This document shows positions 8,300 through 16,300 of a stretch of DNA of 58,115 nucleotides, in pieces. Location: positions 1-58,115 of the forward strand of contig NZ_JABBJN010000036.1 of NCBI RefSeq assembly GCF_012928505.1, read 5' to 3'. The notes under the pieces were generated by a model. It did no database searches. It was not told where the DNA came from and saw nothing but the letters and a program-made list of their open reading frames with translations. How positions within the stretch are numbered: the first letter of the stretch is position 1; each line of letters begins with the position of its first letter. Both the position numbers and the translations under genes were made by a program. This stretch comes from Achromobacter sp. Bel. Lineage in GTDB: Bacteria; Pseudomonadota; Gammaproteobacteria; Burkholderiales; Burkholderiaceae_B.

Positions 8300-9268
8300 C
8301 TATTGCTTCGGGATGCCGGCGCGCTGGGCGGCTTCGTCCCACTTGCGGATTTCGTCGCGCTGGAACACGCCCAGTTCTTGCGGGCCTACGGGGAATACCT
8401 CCCAGTTCGTGCGCGCCATGAACTCGACAGCGTCCGTCGTGCGAAATATCTCCAGCAGCACGCCGGCCAACTTGTCGATGACAGCTGCCGGCGTGCGGGC
8501 CGGCGCAAACGCCGCGGTCCAGTTCACCATGTAATAGCCCGGAAATCCCGATTCCTGCAACGTCGGCGTATCGGGCGCGCTCTTTAGCCGCGTGTCTCCC
8601 GTGACCGCCAGCAGACGCATGCGGCCGCTCTGCAGGAAGGGAATCACGGCGCCATAATCCGCGAACACGAAGTCCACCTGCCCGCCCGCAAGGTCCGTCA
8701 ACGCGGGAGCCGCGCCGCGATACGGCACGTGGTTGGCCTTGATGCCGCCCATGGCCAGAAACAGTTCGGTAGCGATTTGATAGGACGCGCTGCCGCTGCC
8801 GAAATTCAGCTCGCCCGGACGCTGGCGCGCCGCGCTCACCAGATCCGCCACTGTCTTGTAGGGCGCATCAGCCTTGACTACCAGCGCCATCGCGCCGTAA
8901 CCCAGACGCGCCACGGGCGCGAAGTCTTTCACCGGGTCATACGGCAAGTGCTTGAACATGGCCGCGTTGGTCGCCACCGGCGAATTGCTGGCCAGCAGCA
9001 GGGTGTAGCCGTCGGGTTCCGCCAAGGCGACCGCCTGCGCAGCGATAAAGCTGTTGCCGCCCGGCCGGTTTTCCACCGTAACGGCCACGCCGAGCTTTTC
9101 TTCCATTTTCTTTGCGACATAGCGCGCGTTGCTGTCCGTGCCGCTGCCCGGAGGAAACGACACGATCAGCCGGATGGCCTTGTCGGGGTAAGCGGCCTGG
9201 ACCGACGCCGCGGACAGCGCCAGCCATGCCGCGCCTGCCAGCGCCAATAGGCGCATCAGCTTGTTCAT
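8300..9268 (-). CDS. Bug-family tripartite tricarboxylate transport receptor (322 aa)
   Basis: This is a periplasmic carboxylate-binding protein of the Bug/TctC family. The signal peptide MNKLMRLLALAGAAWLALSA ends near VQA, and the mature protein opens AYPDKAIRLIVSFPPGSGTD and contains VENRPGGNSFIAA. ATG 9268 follows the AGGAGACAA-type leader also found before other Bug genes here; the longer upstream frame lacks a leader sequence and crosses the divergent promoter. It is the first gene of the leftward operon with the crotonase and thiolase. No TctA/B partner is present in the window. Confidence 0.92.
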   Translation of the reverse strand: MNKLMRLLALAGAAWLALSAASVQAAYPDKAIRLIVSFPPGSGTDSNARYVAKKMEEKLGVAVTVENRPGGNSFIAAQAVALAEPDGYTLLLASNSPVATNAAMFKHLPYDPVKDFAPVARLGYGAMALVVKADAPYKTVADLVSAARQRPGELNFGSGSASYQIATELFLAMGGIKANHVPYRGAAPALTDLAGGQVDFVFADYGAVIPFLQSGRMRLLAVTGDTRLKSAPDTPTLQESGFPGYYMVNWTAAFAPARTPAAVIDKLAGVLLEIFRTTDAVEFMARTNWEVFPVGPQELGVFQRDEIRKWDEAAQRAGIPKQ

Positions 9269-9376
9269 TGCTTGTCTCCTGTTGTTATCGTCGCTTGGCG
9301 CGTTGGACGCGGCACGGCGCAGGAGGCAGCGTAGGTACACGGACAGGTCGCGTCTAATATTAATTTTTGCGCAAGC

Positions 9377-9393
9377 GATACCAGCCACGTATC
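9377..9393. promoter_or_regulatory. LysR-type operator dyad 1 (GATAC-N7-GTATC)
   Basis: A perfect 5-bp dyad spaced by 7 bp, containing the T-N11-A core typical of LysR binding sites. It lies in the 257-bp divergent gap between the Bug operon and the acyl-CoA dehydrogenase operon. It has the same architecture as the sites at 9412 and 11721, which points to the LysR protein encoded at 11770 as its binder (inference). Confidence 0.6.
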
Positions 9394-9411
9394 ACCCACC
9401 GGGCCGCCACC

Positions 9412-9428
9412 GATACGAAATTAGTATC
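9412..9428. promoter_or_regulatory. LysR-type operator dyad 2 (GATAC-N7-GTATC)
   Basis: The second perfect GATAC-N7-GTATC dyad, 35 bp centre-to-centre from the first, in the same divergent promoter. LysR tetramers often contact two such sites (recognition and activation sites) a few helical turns apart. The adjacent AT-rich stretch (9429-9450) may hold the rightward -10 region. Confidence 0.6.
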
Positions 9429-9525
9429 AAATATCCAACAAATAATATTGGACGGCTGTCGCCACGCGGCGTGATAGTGGCCGAGGACGCCCTGCTGCGG
9501 GGCGCCCTTCCGCTTCGGAGCGCCC

Positions 9526-10674
9526 ATGATTGATACGCTGGAATTGACCGCCATCCCGCCCGAGGATGAAGCCTTGCGCGCCGACGTGCGCGCTTTCCTG
9601 TCCGATACGCTGGATGGGCTGGAACCCGACGAGCGCGCGCGGTCATGGATGGGTTTCGACGCGGCGTTCAGCCGCCAACTGGCCGAACGCGGATGGTTGG
9701 GCATGACCTTGCCCCGCGAGCACGGCGGCGCGGCCCGCGGTCATTTCGCCCGTTTCGTGTTGTCCGAAGAACTGCTGGGCGCGGGCGCGCCGGTCTCGGC
9801 CCACTGGATTGCCGACCGCCAAAGCGCGCCGCTGATCTTGAAGTACGGCACGTCGTCGCAACGGGACTTCTACCTGCCCCGCATCTGCCGCGCAGAGGCG
9901 TTCTTTTGCATCGGCATGAGTGAACCCGGATCCGGTTCGGACCTGGCCAGCATCCGCAGCCGCGCCACGCCCGTTGCGGGCGGCTGGCGTTTGAATGGCA
10001 GCAAGGTCTGGACCACCAATGCGCACCGCTCACACTACATGATTGCGCTGGTCCGCACGTCGGGTTCGCCTGAAGACCGGCACCAGGGGCTGTCGCAGCT
10101 GATCGTGGATCTGTCGCTGCCTGGCGTGTCCATCCGCCCCATCAAAGACCTGGCCGGCGATTCGCATTTTTCGGAGGTCTTCTTCGACAATGTCGAGCTG
10201 GCGGATGACGCGCTGATCGGCGCGGAAGGCGCGGGCTGGGCGCAAGTCAACGCCGAACTCGCGTTTGAACGCAGTGGCCCCGAGCGTCTGTATTCCAGCA
10301 TTGCCCTGCTGGAATGCTGGCTGACACAATGCCGGACCGTCTCGCATGACGCCAGCGACCGGGCCGCCCTGGGCAGCATCCTGTCGCAGATGGCTGTTCT
10401 GCGCGCCATGTCGCTGGCGGTGGCGGGCAGGCTGGCGGCAGGCGGCAGTCCGGCCACCGAGGCCGCGCTGGTGAAAGATCTGGGCACCGAGCTTGAACAA
10501 GCCCTTCCGCGCCTGATCGGCGACGCACTGGGACGCCGCCCCGACATGCCGCCGCCCCTGCCGCTGCTGCGCACCCTGGCCTATCTGGAACAAGTCAGCC
10601 CCACGTTTTCCTTGCGCGGCGGCACGCGCGAAATCCTGCGCGGCATCATCGCCCGCGGTCTTGGCCTTCGATAA
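9526..10674 (+). CDS. Acyl-CoA dehydrogenase (382 aa)
   Basis: This is an FAD-dependent acyl-CoA dehydrogenase with the usual three-domain plan. The signature GMSEPGSGSDLASIRSRA and the segment LNGSKVWTTNAHRSHYM bracket the middle domain, and the C-terminus ends SLRGGTREILRGIIARGLG. ATG 9526 follows a CGGAG ribosome site. It runs divergent to the Bug operon and is followed after 11 bases by a second, shorter dehydrogenase, so the two probably form one transcript and perhaps one heteromeric enzyme, as known for some steroid- and branched-acyl-CoA dehydrogenases (inference). Confidence 0.92.
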   Translation: MIDTLELTAIPPEDEALRADVRAFLSDTLDGLEPDERARSWMGFDAAFSRQLAERGWLGMTLPREHGGAARGHFARFVLSEELLGAGAPVSAHWIADRQSAPLILKYGTSSQRDFYLPRICRAEAFFCIGMSEPGSGSDLASIRSRATPVAGGWRLNGSKVWTTNAHRSHYMIALVRTSGSPEDRHQGLSQLIVDLSLPGVSIRPIKDLAGDSHFSEVFFDNVELADDALIGAEGAGWAQVNAELAFERSGPERLYSSIALLECWLTQCRTVSHDASDRAALGSILSQMAVLRAMSLAVAGRLAAGGSPATEAALVKDLGTELEQALPRLIGDALGRRPDMPPPLPLLRTLAYLEQVSPTFSLRGGTREILRGIIARGLGLR

Positions 10675-10685
10675 GGACGATCATC

Positions 10686-11684
10686 ATGGACACTTTGCTT
10701 GGCGACGCCGCCGAACGCCTGTTCGCCCAGACGTGCACGCCCGCATTGATTCGCGGCATCGAACAAGGCCAACCGATCGCCACGGCGTGGCAGGCCTGCG
10801 AAGACGCCGGCTTTGCCGACGCGCTGGTGCCCGAGGCGCAGGGCGGCGCGGGGCTGGACCTGCCCGATGCGCTACCCGTGATGCTGGCGGCCGGCCGCCA
10901 TCTTTGCCCCTATCCGATTGCGCACACGATGCTGGCGCGTGCCTGGCTTGCCGCCGCCGGACGCGCACGGCCGACAGGATCGATCGCCATCGCCCCGCAC
11001 GGCCTGTCGATCCAGGGCAACCGCGTCGCAGGCGCCAACGTACCGTGGATCCGCGCGGCCGACAACGTCCTGGCGCATATCAATGGGCAAGCCTGGCTGT
11101 TGGCCACGCAGAATGGCCGCGTCCAGCCGAACGGCGTGCAGGGCAGCCTGGACGGCGAAGCCTCGTGGATGATGGCGGACGCGCAATGCCTGGGCCACGG
11201 CAGTCCGCTGGACGAGCTGGCCGCCGCCGCCTATGCCGGCTTGATGGCCGGCGCCATGGACCGGGTGCTGGCGCTGACGCTGGACTACGCCAATACGCGG
11301 GCGCAGTTCGGCAAACCCATCGGCCGTTTCCAGGCCGTGCAGCAGCAGATCAGTGTGATGGCCGAACAGGTCTGGGCCGTCCGCATGGCCGCGCAGTTGG
11401 TGTTCCAGGGCGCTGGCGGGCGACCGCGAGCGATGCTGGCCGCGATGGGCAAGGCGCGCGCCAGCCAGGCAGCACCGCTGGTCGCCGACATCGCGCACGC
11501 GGTGCATGGAGCCATCGGCGTCACCGCTGAATACGATTTGCAGTTGTATACCCGGCGACTGCGCGAATGGCGGACGGCGGGCGGGTCGGAATCCTATTGG
11601 CACGAACGCATCGGCGCCCATGCGCTGAAGAACGACGCAGATGCCCTGACCTACCTGCGCACGGCACTCTGCGTCCCGGGATGA
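10686..11684 (+). CDS. Acyl-CoA dehydrogenase-like protein (332 aa)
   Basis: A shorter, diverged member of the acyl-CoA dehydrogenase family. The C-terminal helical domain is clear (YANTRAQFGKPIGRFQAVQQ, then HAVHGAIGVTAEYDLQLYTR), while the middle-domain flavin-binding signature of canonical enzymes is poorly kept. It starts at ATG 10686 after AAGGACG, 11 bases behind the canonical dehydrogenase. The degenerate middle region and tandem position fit a partner subunit of a heteromeric dehydrogenase, but an independent enzyme is possible. Confidence 0.87.
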   Translation: MDTLLGDAAERLFAQTCTPALIRGIEQGQPIATAWQACEDAGFADALVPEAQGGAGLDLPDALPVMLAAGRHLCPYPIAHTMLARAWLAAAGRARPTGSIAIAPHGLSIQGNRVAGANVPWIRAADNVLAHINGQAWLLATQNGRVQPNGVQGSLDGEASWMMADAQCLGHGSPLDELAAAAYAGLMAGAMDRVLALTLDYANTRAQFGKPIGRFQAVQQQISVMAEQVWAVRMAAQLVFQGAGGRPRAMLAAMGKARASQAAPLVADIAHAVHGAIGVTAEYDLQLYTRRLREWRTAGGSESYWHERIGAHALKNDADALTYLRTALCVPG

Positions 11685-11720
11685 GGCCAATATCGAAGGG
11701 ATAGCACGCATGCCGCAATC

Positions 11721-11737
11721 GATACGCGCGCCGTATC
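11721..11737. promoter_or_regulatory. LysR-type operator dyad 3 (GATAC-N7-GTATC)
   Basis: A third dyad of identical form, 33 bp before the preferred LysR start codon at 11770. Here the arms extend to GATACG/CGTATC. A site in front of its own gene is typical of LysR autoregulation and ties the regulator to the two sites at 9377-9428. Confidence 0.6.
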
Positions 11738-11769
11738 ATCCAGGGCAACCATCCTCCCGGGCCGCCCTT

Positions 11770-12714
11770 ATGGATTTCCGCCATCTACAGCAGTTCCTGG
11801 TGCTTGCCGAGACGCTGAACTTCCACCGCGCGGCGGAGAAGCTGCATATGTCTCAGCCCCCGCTGTCGGTCTCGATCCGCAAGCTTGAAGACATGGTGGG
11901 CGTGCCGTTGTTCGTCCGTGGACGCCAGGGCGTGCAATTGACCGAAGCCGGCCTGGCCGCCCTGGATGAAGCGCGTCGCGCCCTATTCCATGCCGAGCAG
12001 TTCAAGCTGGCTGCGCGCGCCGGCGCCGCGGGCGAAGGCGGCACCGTGCGCATCGGCTTCGTCGGGTCCGCCACGCACGGTATCCTGCCGCGCATCCTGC
12101 CCCTGTTCCGCCAACGCTATCCCGGCGTGACCGTCGTGCTGCGCGAAGCGACATCGATCCGCATCATGCAGGATCTGGCGGAGGACACGCTGGAGGTCGG
12201 TATCGTGCGCGTGCCGGTGGCCATGGGGTCGAACGTGCGCCTGGCCCCGCTGACCACCGAGAACTTCGCGCTGGCCGTGCCCAAAGGGCATCCGCTGGCG
12301 CGGCGCGGCCGCATCCGCTTGACCGACCTGGCGGACGAGGCGTTCATCATGTACACCGCAACCGAGGCGGCCGGCTTGCGGATGGCGGCGATCAACGCAT
12401 GCCAATTGCGCGGCTTCACGCCCCGCATCACCCAGGAAGCGGTGCAGGTGCAGACGCTGCTGAGCCTGGTCGAAAGCGGATTGGGCGTGGCGCTGGTGCC
12501 CGCCGGCAGCCGGCGCCATCCGGGACCCAACGTCGTCTATAAAACGCTGGCCGACTTTCCCGCCGACGCCTCGATCGGCATTTCGCTGGCATGGAATCCC
12601 GACACGGAACGCAGCGCCGCGCGCAACCTGCGCGAGATGGCCAGCCAGGCATTCCGCGACAAGCCTGCCAAATATCCGGTGCCGCGCTTGCGGCAAGGTG
12701 GCCGGCAGGCTTAG
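11770..12714 (+). CDS. LysR-family transcriptional regulator (314 aa)
   Basis: The N-terminal winged helix (MDFRHLQQFLVLAETLNFHR, AAEKLHMSQPPLSVSIRKLE) is followed by a LysR substrate-binding domain (GTVRIGFVGSATHGILPRIL; VESGLGVALVPAGSRR). I choose ATG 11770, not the longer frame from 11710, because LysR proteins begin at the helix before the HTH and the extension covers the operator dyad. It is the third rightward gene after the two dehydrogenases and is the likely controller of this cluster. The effector is probably a CoA-pathway intermediate or the imported acid (inference). Confidence 0.93.
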   Translation: MDFRHLQQFLVLAETLNFHRAAEKLHMSQPPLSVSIRKLEDMVGVPLFVRGRQGVQLTEAGLAALDEARRALFHAEQFKLAARAGAAGEGGTVRIGFVGSATHGILPRILPLFRQRYPGVTVVLREATSIRIMQDLAEDTLEVGIVRVPVAMGSNVRLAPLTTENFALAVPKGHPLARRGRIRLTDLADEAFIMYTATEAAGLRMAAINACQLRGFTPRITQEAVQVQTLLSLVESGLGVALVPAGSRRHPGPNVVYKTLADFPADASIGISLAWNPDTERSAARNLREMASQAFRDKPAKYPVPRLRQGGRQA

Positions 12715-12806
12715 GATGGAGCATGGCTGCGCCACGGCACCTCGCGGGGCTGGAAGTGCGGCGCGCGGTCCACGTTTGAACCTTGCCAGCGATTCGGGAG
12801 CACATC

Positions 12807-13247
12807 GTGAAGACAGTTGCTGAGATTCTCAGGGAAAAGCCGAACCACTCCGTCGTGACGGTTTCACCGGATTCATCGGTGTACGACGCCATCAAGACCA
12901 TGGCCGAACGCAGCATCGGCGCGGTCGTCGTCGTCGAAGGCGATACCGTGCTGGGCATGTTGTCCGAGCGCGACTACGCCCGCAAGGTCGTCTTGCAAGA
13001 CCGCTCGTCGCGTAGCACGAAAGTGCGCGACATCATGACGGACTCGGTCTACTACGTGGGCCCCGGCGATACGCGGGAACACTGTATGGCCATGATGACC
13101 GAACGGCACTTCCGCCATCTTCCGGTCATCGACGACGAAAAGTTGATCGGCCTGTTGTCCATCGGCGATCTGGTCAAGGACGTCATGAGCGAACAGAAGT
13201 TCATCATCCACGAATTGGAGCGCTACATCAGCGGCGGCCACGCCTGA
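12807..13247 (+). CDS. Tandem CBS-domain protein (146 aa)
   Basis: A small cytosolic protein made of two CBS motifs: VVTVSPDSSVYDAIKTMAER-IGAVVVVEG and KVRDIMTDSVYYVGPGDTRE-HLPVIDDEKLIGLLSIGDL. CBS pairs form Bateman modules that bind adenine nucleotides or NAD and sense energy state. I start at GTG 12807 because GGGAG sits 7 bases before it; the frame is open to a TTG at 12783 without a ribosome site. It stands alone, upstream of the convergent exporter gene. No partner domain is fused, so its target is unknown. Confidence 0.88.
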   Translation: MKTVAEILREKPNHSVVTVSPDSSVYDAIKTMAERSIGAVVVVEGDTVLGMLSERDYARKVVLQDRSSRSTKVRDIMTDSVYYVGPGDTREHCMAMMTERHFRHLPVIDDEKLIGLLSIGDLVKDVMSEQKFIIHELERYISGGHA

Positions 13248-13278
13248 CCCCCCTGGCCGCGGACCTGGCGGGCGCGGG

Positions 13279-14043
13279 CTAGCCCGCCGCCAGGATCCGT
13301 GCCGCGGGCACGATCAGCCCCAGTCCCGCAGCCAGCAGCAGCACGAACACCATGCGCTTGATGGTCTTCATCGAGCCCGCCGTGCCATAACGCCGCGCCA
13401 CCCACGTCACGCCGATCACGACCGGAAACGCCTGCACGCTCAGCCAGAACGACGACGCCATGAACGCCCCCTGCCCGGTCACCAGACTCAGACGCACCAA
13501 GGCGTTCAGCGAAAACAGCACCAGCAGGCTGTTGCGGATGGACGCCAGCGGCAAGGGCTGGCGGTACAAGTGATAGACCATTGGCGGCCCGGCGCTTGAG
13601 AACAAGCCGCCCAGCACGCCCGATATCCCGCCGAAGAACACGAAAGACGCCTTGGACGACAGCCGTTCGAGCGGCTTGGCGCGCGCCACCAGCAAGACGG
13701 CGCACGCGAGGATCGTGACGCCCAGCAGCAATTGCAAAAACACCGTCGTCGACCCGCTGATCCAGGTCAGCACCGCCACGCCCACGCCGACTCCCACCAG
13801 GCTGGCAGCCATCGCCGGGCCGATCAGCGACCAGTTCACCTGCGGTTTGGCGCGCGCCAGCGTCACCGCGGCATTCACCAGCGACAGCACGCTGACCACG
13901 TTCGCCACTTCAGACACCGACGCCAGCTGGAACACGCCCGACAGCCCCAGCAGCACAAGCCCGAAGGCGAAGCCGGTCATGGTCTGGGCATACGTGGCAA
14001 GCGCCACGCAGACCAGGAACAGCAGATGTTGGGAGATGCTCAT
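13279..14043 (-). CDS. TauE/SafE-family sulfite exporter-like membrane protein (254 aa)
   Basis: This is a polytopic inner-membrane protein of the TauE/SafE (DUF81) family, with about eight hydrophobic segments and the family's FAFGLVLLGLSG and FFGGISGVLGGLFSSAGPPM motifs. Members export sulfite, sulfoacetate or other organosulfur or carboxylate anions. The ATG at 14043 (MSISQHLLFLV) is chosen because translation begins directly into the first membrane helix; the upstream 53-residue extension is low-complexity and falls in the extragenic repeat. It converges with the CBS gene. The substrate is not identifiable. Confidence 0.87.
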   Translation of the reverse strand: MSISQHLLFLVCVALATYAQTMTGFAFGLVLLGLSGVFQLASVSEVANVVSVLSLVNAAVTLARAKPQVNWSLIGPAMAASLVGVGVGVAVLTWISGSTTVFLQLLLGVTILACAVLLVARAKPLERLSSKASFVFFGGISGVLGGLFSSAGPPMVYHLYRQPLPLASIRNSLLVLFSLNALVRLSLVTGQGAFMASSFWLSVQAFPVVIGVTWVARRYGTAGSMKTIKRMVFVLLLAAGLGLIVPAARILAAG

Positions 14044-14094
14044 GCGTAGGGAATTTCTTGTCGCCGGGCCGCCTGCATAGCGGCGCGTGTTTTT

Positions 14095-14180
14095 CTTATC
14101 GCTGGGCCGCCCCGTGGAGGCGGCCTGCCGCGGCGATGATATCACCGCGCTGGGGGCCTTCCCCCCGAGGCCCCCGGACG
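14095..14180. repeat. GC-rich extragenic element with inverted repeats
   Basis: The gap between the exporter and the zinc-ribbon gene (14044-14288) holds a GC-rich palindromic stretch with the signatures GGGCCGCCCC and CCCCCCGAGG. In reverse orientation the order resembles the element at 35045-35126 (CCCCGAGGGGG ... GGACGGCCC). Elements of this look are common between genes in Burkholderiales. Similarity by eye only. Confidence 0.3.
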
Positions 14181-14288
14181 GTCGAATCACATATCTTGTC
14201 ACAAATGGAAGCGTCCCTGAACCTGTCCCCGACGGACTGCCGCTATCCTTGCCGCCCTGTCCGTCCTAGCCGGTTTGACCTTGCCTGA

Positions 14289-15173
14289 ATGACGCCCAAA
14301 CACACCACGATCAACACCGTGACCCTGACCTGCTCCACGTGCGGCAGCGCTCAGTTCACCAAGTTGGCCCCCAACGAATACCGATGCAACCACTGCCACG
14401 CCTTGACGCTGGTGGAGGACGACGTCGCGCAGCGGCTGGAAAAGATCCTGCGCGGCATGCAGCAGCCCAACCAGGCGCCGCAAGTGAAGCCCGCGGTGCT
14501 CGCGGCCATCGCGTTGACCGTGGCCGCGGTGATCACCATCCCCCTGGTGGCCTCGCTGTTGAGTTCGGGCAGTTCGCCGGCGCCGCACCGTCCGGTGCAG
14601 CCGCCGCCGATCGATGCCTCGCTGGTCAAGCTGACCGATGTCCGCGAAACGCAGGAACGCGGCCGCAAGCAGCTGGTCATGATGATGCGCAACGAGACCG
14701 GCAGGAAGATCGACGCGCCGCGCGTGACCGCCACGTTTTTCCAGGGCGAATTGACGCTGTCGTCGTCCTGGAGTTCGCCGTCGGCTCGGACCTTGCAACC
14801 CGGCGAATACGCCCCGGTGTTGATCTCGGTGCCGGACAAGGCCTATAGCCGCTACGCGCTGGAGGTTGCCACGCCGTCGCCCGCGCGCGGCAAGACCAAC
14901 AATGTGGCGCCCAGCAAGGTGCAACTCGTGCGCAACGACGGGGCCTACCGGCTGGTCGGCCTGCTGAAGAATCAGGGCGCGACAGAGGCCAACAGCACCC
15001 AGATCACCGTCATCCTGTACGGCGAGGACGGCGCGATGATCGGCACGGGCAACGGCTACGGCACTGCCAGCCCGCTGGCGCCCGGCGCATTGACGTCGTT
15101 CGACGTGCGCTGCGAGATGCTTGGCGACGGCAATGTCGCGTCCTACGATTACATGGTGCAAAGTGAAAGCTGA
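14289..15173 (+). CDS. Zinc-ribbon, single-span membrane protein of unknown function (294 aa)
   Basis: Residues about 14-36 form a CxxC-N16-CxxC zinc ribbon (CSTCGSAQF ... YRCNHCHAL). A short helix and one hydrophobic span (about 73-95, VLAAIALTVAAVITIPLVAS) follow. The rest is likely extracytoplasmic and contains two beta-rich segments of the FxLYD kind (LVMMMRNETGRKIDAPRVT; LVGLLKNQGATEANSTQITV). Such modules occur in bacterial proteins with cytosolic zinc ribbons and periplasmic beta domains. The gene overlaps the next one by 11 bases, so the two are coupled. I do not recognise a known function. Confidence 0.75.
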   Translation: MTPKHTTINTVTLTCSTCGSAQFTKLAPNEYRCNHCHALTLVEDDVAQRLEKILRGMQQPNQAPQVKPAVLAAIALTVAAVITIPLVASLLSSGSSPAPHRPVQPPPIDASLVKLTDVRETQERGRKQLVMMMRNETGRKIDAPRVTATFFQGELTLSSSWSSPSARTLQPGEYAPVLISVPDKAYSRYALEVATPSPARGKTNNVAPSKVQLVRNDGAYRLVGLLKNQGATEANSTQITVILYGEDGAMIGTGNGYGTASPLAPGALTSFDVRCEMLGDGNVASYDYMVQSES

Positions 15174-16077
15174 CCGCCCCGAAGCGACATCCCTGTCCTG
15201 GCCGGCCAAGGCCGGACTTGCGCTGATCATCCTGGCCGCGATCGGCTTCGCGCTATACAAGCACACGGCCGCAGGCCCCTGGATCGCGCAGAAATTTGCC
15301 CCGAAAGCCGCGCCGCAAGCCGCGGCCCCGGGCAAGGACGATGCGCCCAAGGAGGCGGCCCCCGCCAGCCGCATCGTGCGGGTCAGCCCGGCCAATGCCC
15401 GGGTCATCGACCAGGTCCGCCTGACCACGGAAGAACTGCTGGACCCCGATTTTGCGCTGTTCGACCCCAAGGCGTTCAGCCTGTCCGCGCCGCGCCGCCT
15501 GCTGGACGAAATCGAACGCCCCGTCCTGTATGCCGAACTCGTCAACACCAGCGATCGCTACGTCGCCCTGTCGCCACGGGTGAAGATCGCCGTGTTCGAC
15601 GGGTCGCGCGCGGTGGACTTGCGCCAGGACTGGGAACTGCCCACCCACCTGTATCCGGGCGAACGGGTGACGGTGGCGATGCCCGGCGGCCGCTATGAAC
15701 GCGTGACCGAGATCAAGCCTGACTGGCGGCCGGCCAAGCGCGCCGCGCTGCCCGGCCCCCGCCCCAAGCTGGCCGTCTCCGTGGAGAACACCGAGGCCAA
15801 CGTCGGCACCGGCACCCTCAATTTCAGCTACCGCTACCGTTACAAGTACGTCACGGTCCACGGCCGGGTACGCAATGAAGACCAGGCGGAGGTCGACAAC
15901 GTGCGGGTCTGGATCACCCTGTACGACGCCCAGGACCAGGTGTCCGGGGCCACGTTCAAGGAACTGCGGTTGCCCAAGCTGAAGCCGGGCGAAACTGCCC
16001 CGTTCGAAGCCCAAGTCAAACAATACGGCGGCAATTTCGCCCGGGTGGGCCTGGTCTACGACGCTACGGCACGCTGA
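15163..16077 (+). CDS. Single-span membrane protein of unknown function (304 aa)
   Basis: The predicted protein has a short cytosolic N-terminus, one hydrophobic span ([20 protein letters not shown]), an Ala/Pro-rich linker, and a beta-rich exported region resembling the FxLYD-type segments of its upstream neighbour ([40 protein letters not shown]). I start at GTG 15163, which overlaps the preceding gene by 11 bases; the frame is open further upstream to a TTG at 15121 inside that gene. The pair looks like two related subunits of one membrane assembly. Function unknown. An intrinsic terminator follows. Confidence 0.7.
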   Translation: MKADRPEATSLSWPAKAGLALIILAAIGFALYKHTAAGPWIAQKFAPKAAPQAAAPGKDDAPKEAAPASRIVRVSPANARVIDQVRLTTEELLDPDFALFDPKAFSLSAPRRLLDEIERPVLYAELVNTSDRYVALSPRVKIAVFDGSRAVDLRQDWELPTHLYPGERVTVAMPGGRYERVTEIKPDWRPAKRAALPGPRPKLAVSVENTEANVGTGTLNFSYRYRYKYVTVHGRVRNEDQAEVDNVRVWITLYDAQDQVSGATFKELRLPKLKPGETAPFEAQVKQYGGNFARVGLVYDATAR

Positions 16078-16114
16078 GCCTGGCACCGCGCCGCCTTCGG
16101 GCGCGCCTCTATGG

Positions 16115-16141
16115 AAAGGCGGCTCGCAAGGCCGCCTTTTG
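16115..16141 (+). terminator. Rho-independent terminator
   Basis: AAAGGCGGC (16115-16123) pairs with GCCGCCTTT (16131-16139) across a 7-base loop, followed by further T. It ends the zinc-ribbon operon ahead of the acnB promoter. Confidence 0.7.
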
Positions 16142-16203
16142 CTTGCCCGCCCCGCACCGCCCCCCTGCGCGCCGTCGCCCGTAAGCAACAGCTATCAACT
16201 CAA

Positions 16204-16224
16204 GTCTTATATAAGATATAAGAC
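16204..16224. promoter_or_regulatory. Aconitase operator, acnB copy
   Basis: A perfect inverted repeat with 9-bp arms GTCTTATAT and ATATAAGAC around a 3-bp centre AAG, lying 76 bp before the acnB ATG. The same 21 bp, plus identical flanks (CAA before, AT after: 26 bp in all, 16201-16226), occurs before acnA at 28037-28057. It abuts the likely acnB -35 element. Its shape suits a dimeric GntR-family regulator of the TCA cycle; the regulator is not in this window (inference). Confidence 0.75.
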
Positions 16225-16226
16225 AT

Positions 16227-16255
16227 TTGCCTGCCCCCCGTCTTCCCTCTACAAT
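16227..16255 (+). promoter_or_regulatory. acnB promoter, sigma-70 type
   Basis: TTGCCT (16227-16232) and TACAAT (16250-16255) are separated by 17 bp, a good -35/-10 pair. The operator ends 2 bp upstream of the -35, so the bound regulator would touch RNA polymerase. A matching TACAAT lies 28 bp after the acnA operator. Confidence 0.6.
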
Positions 16256-16300
16256 TCCGCCAACAACCCTTCTTCCAACCCGACTTTGAGCAGGCCTCAC

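Noticed and set aside
12783..12806. Upstream TTG start for the CBS protein
   Set aside because: GTG 12807 has a proper GGGAG ribosome site; the TTG has none.
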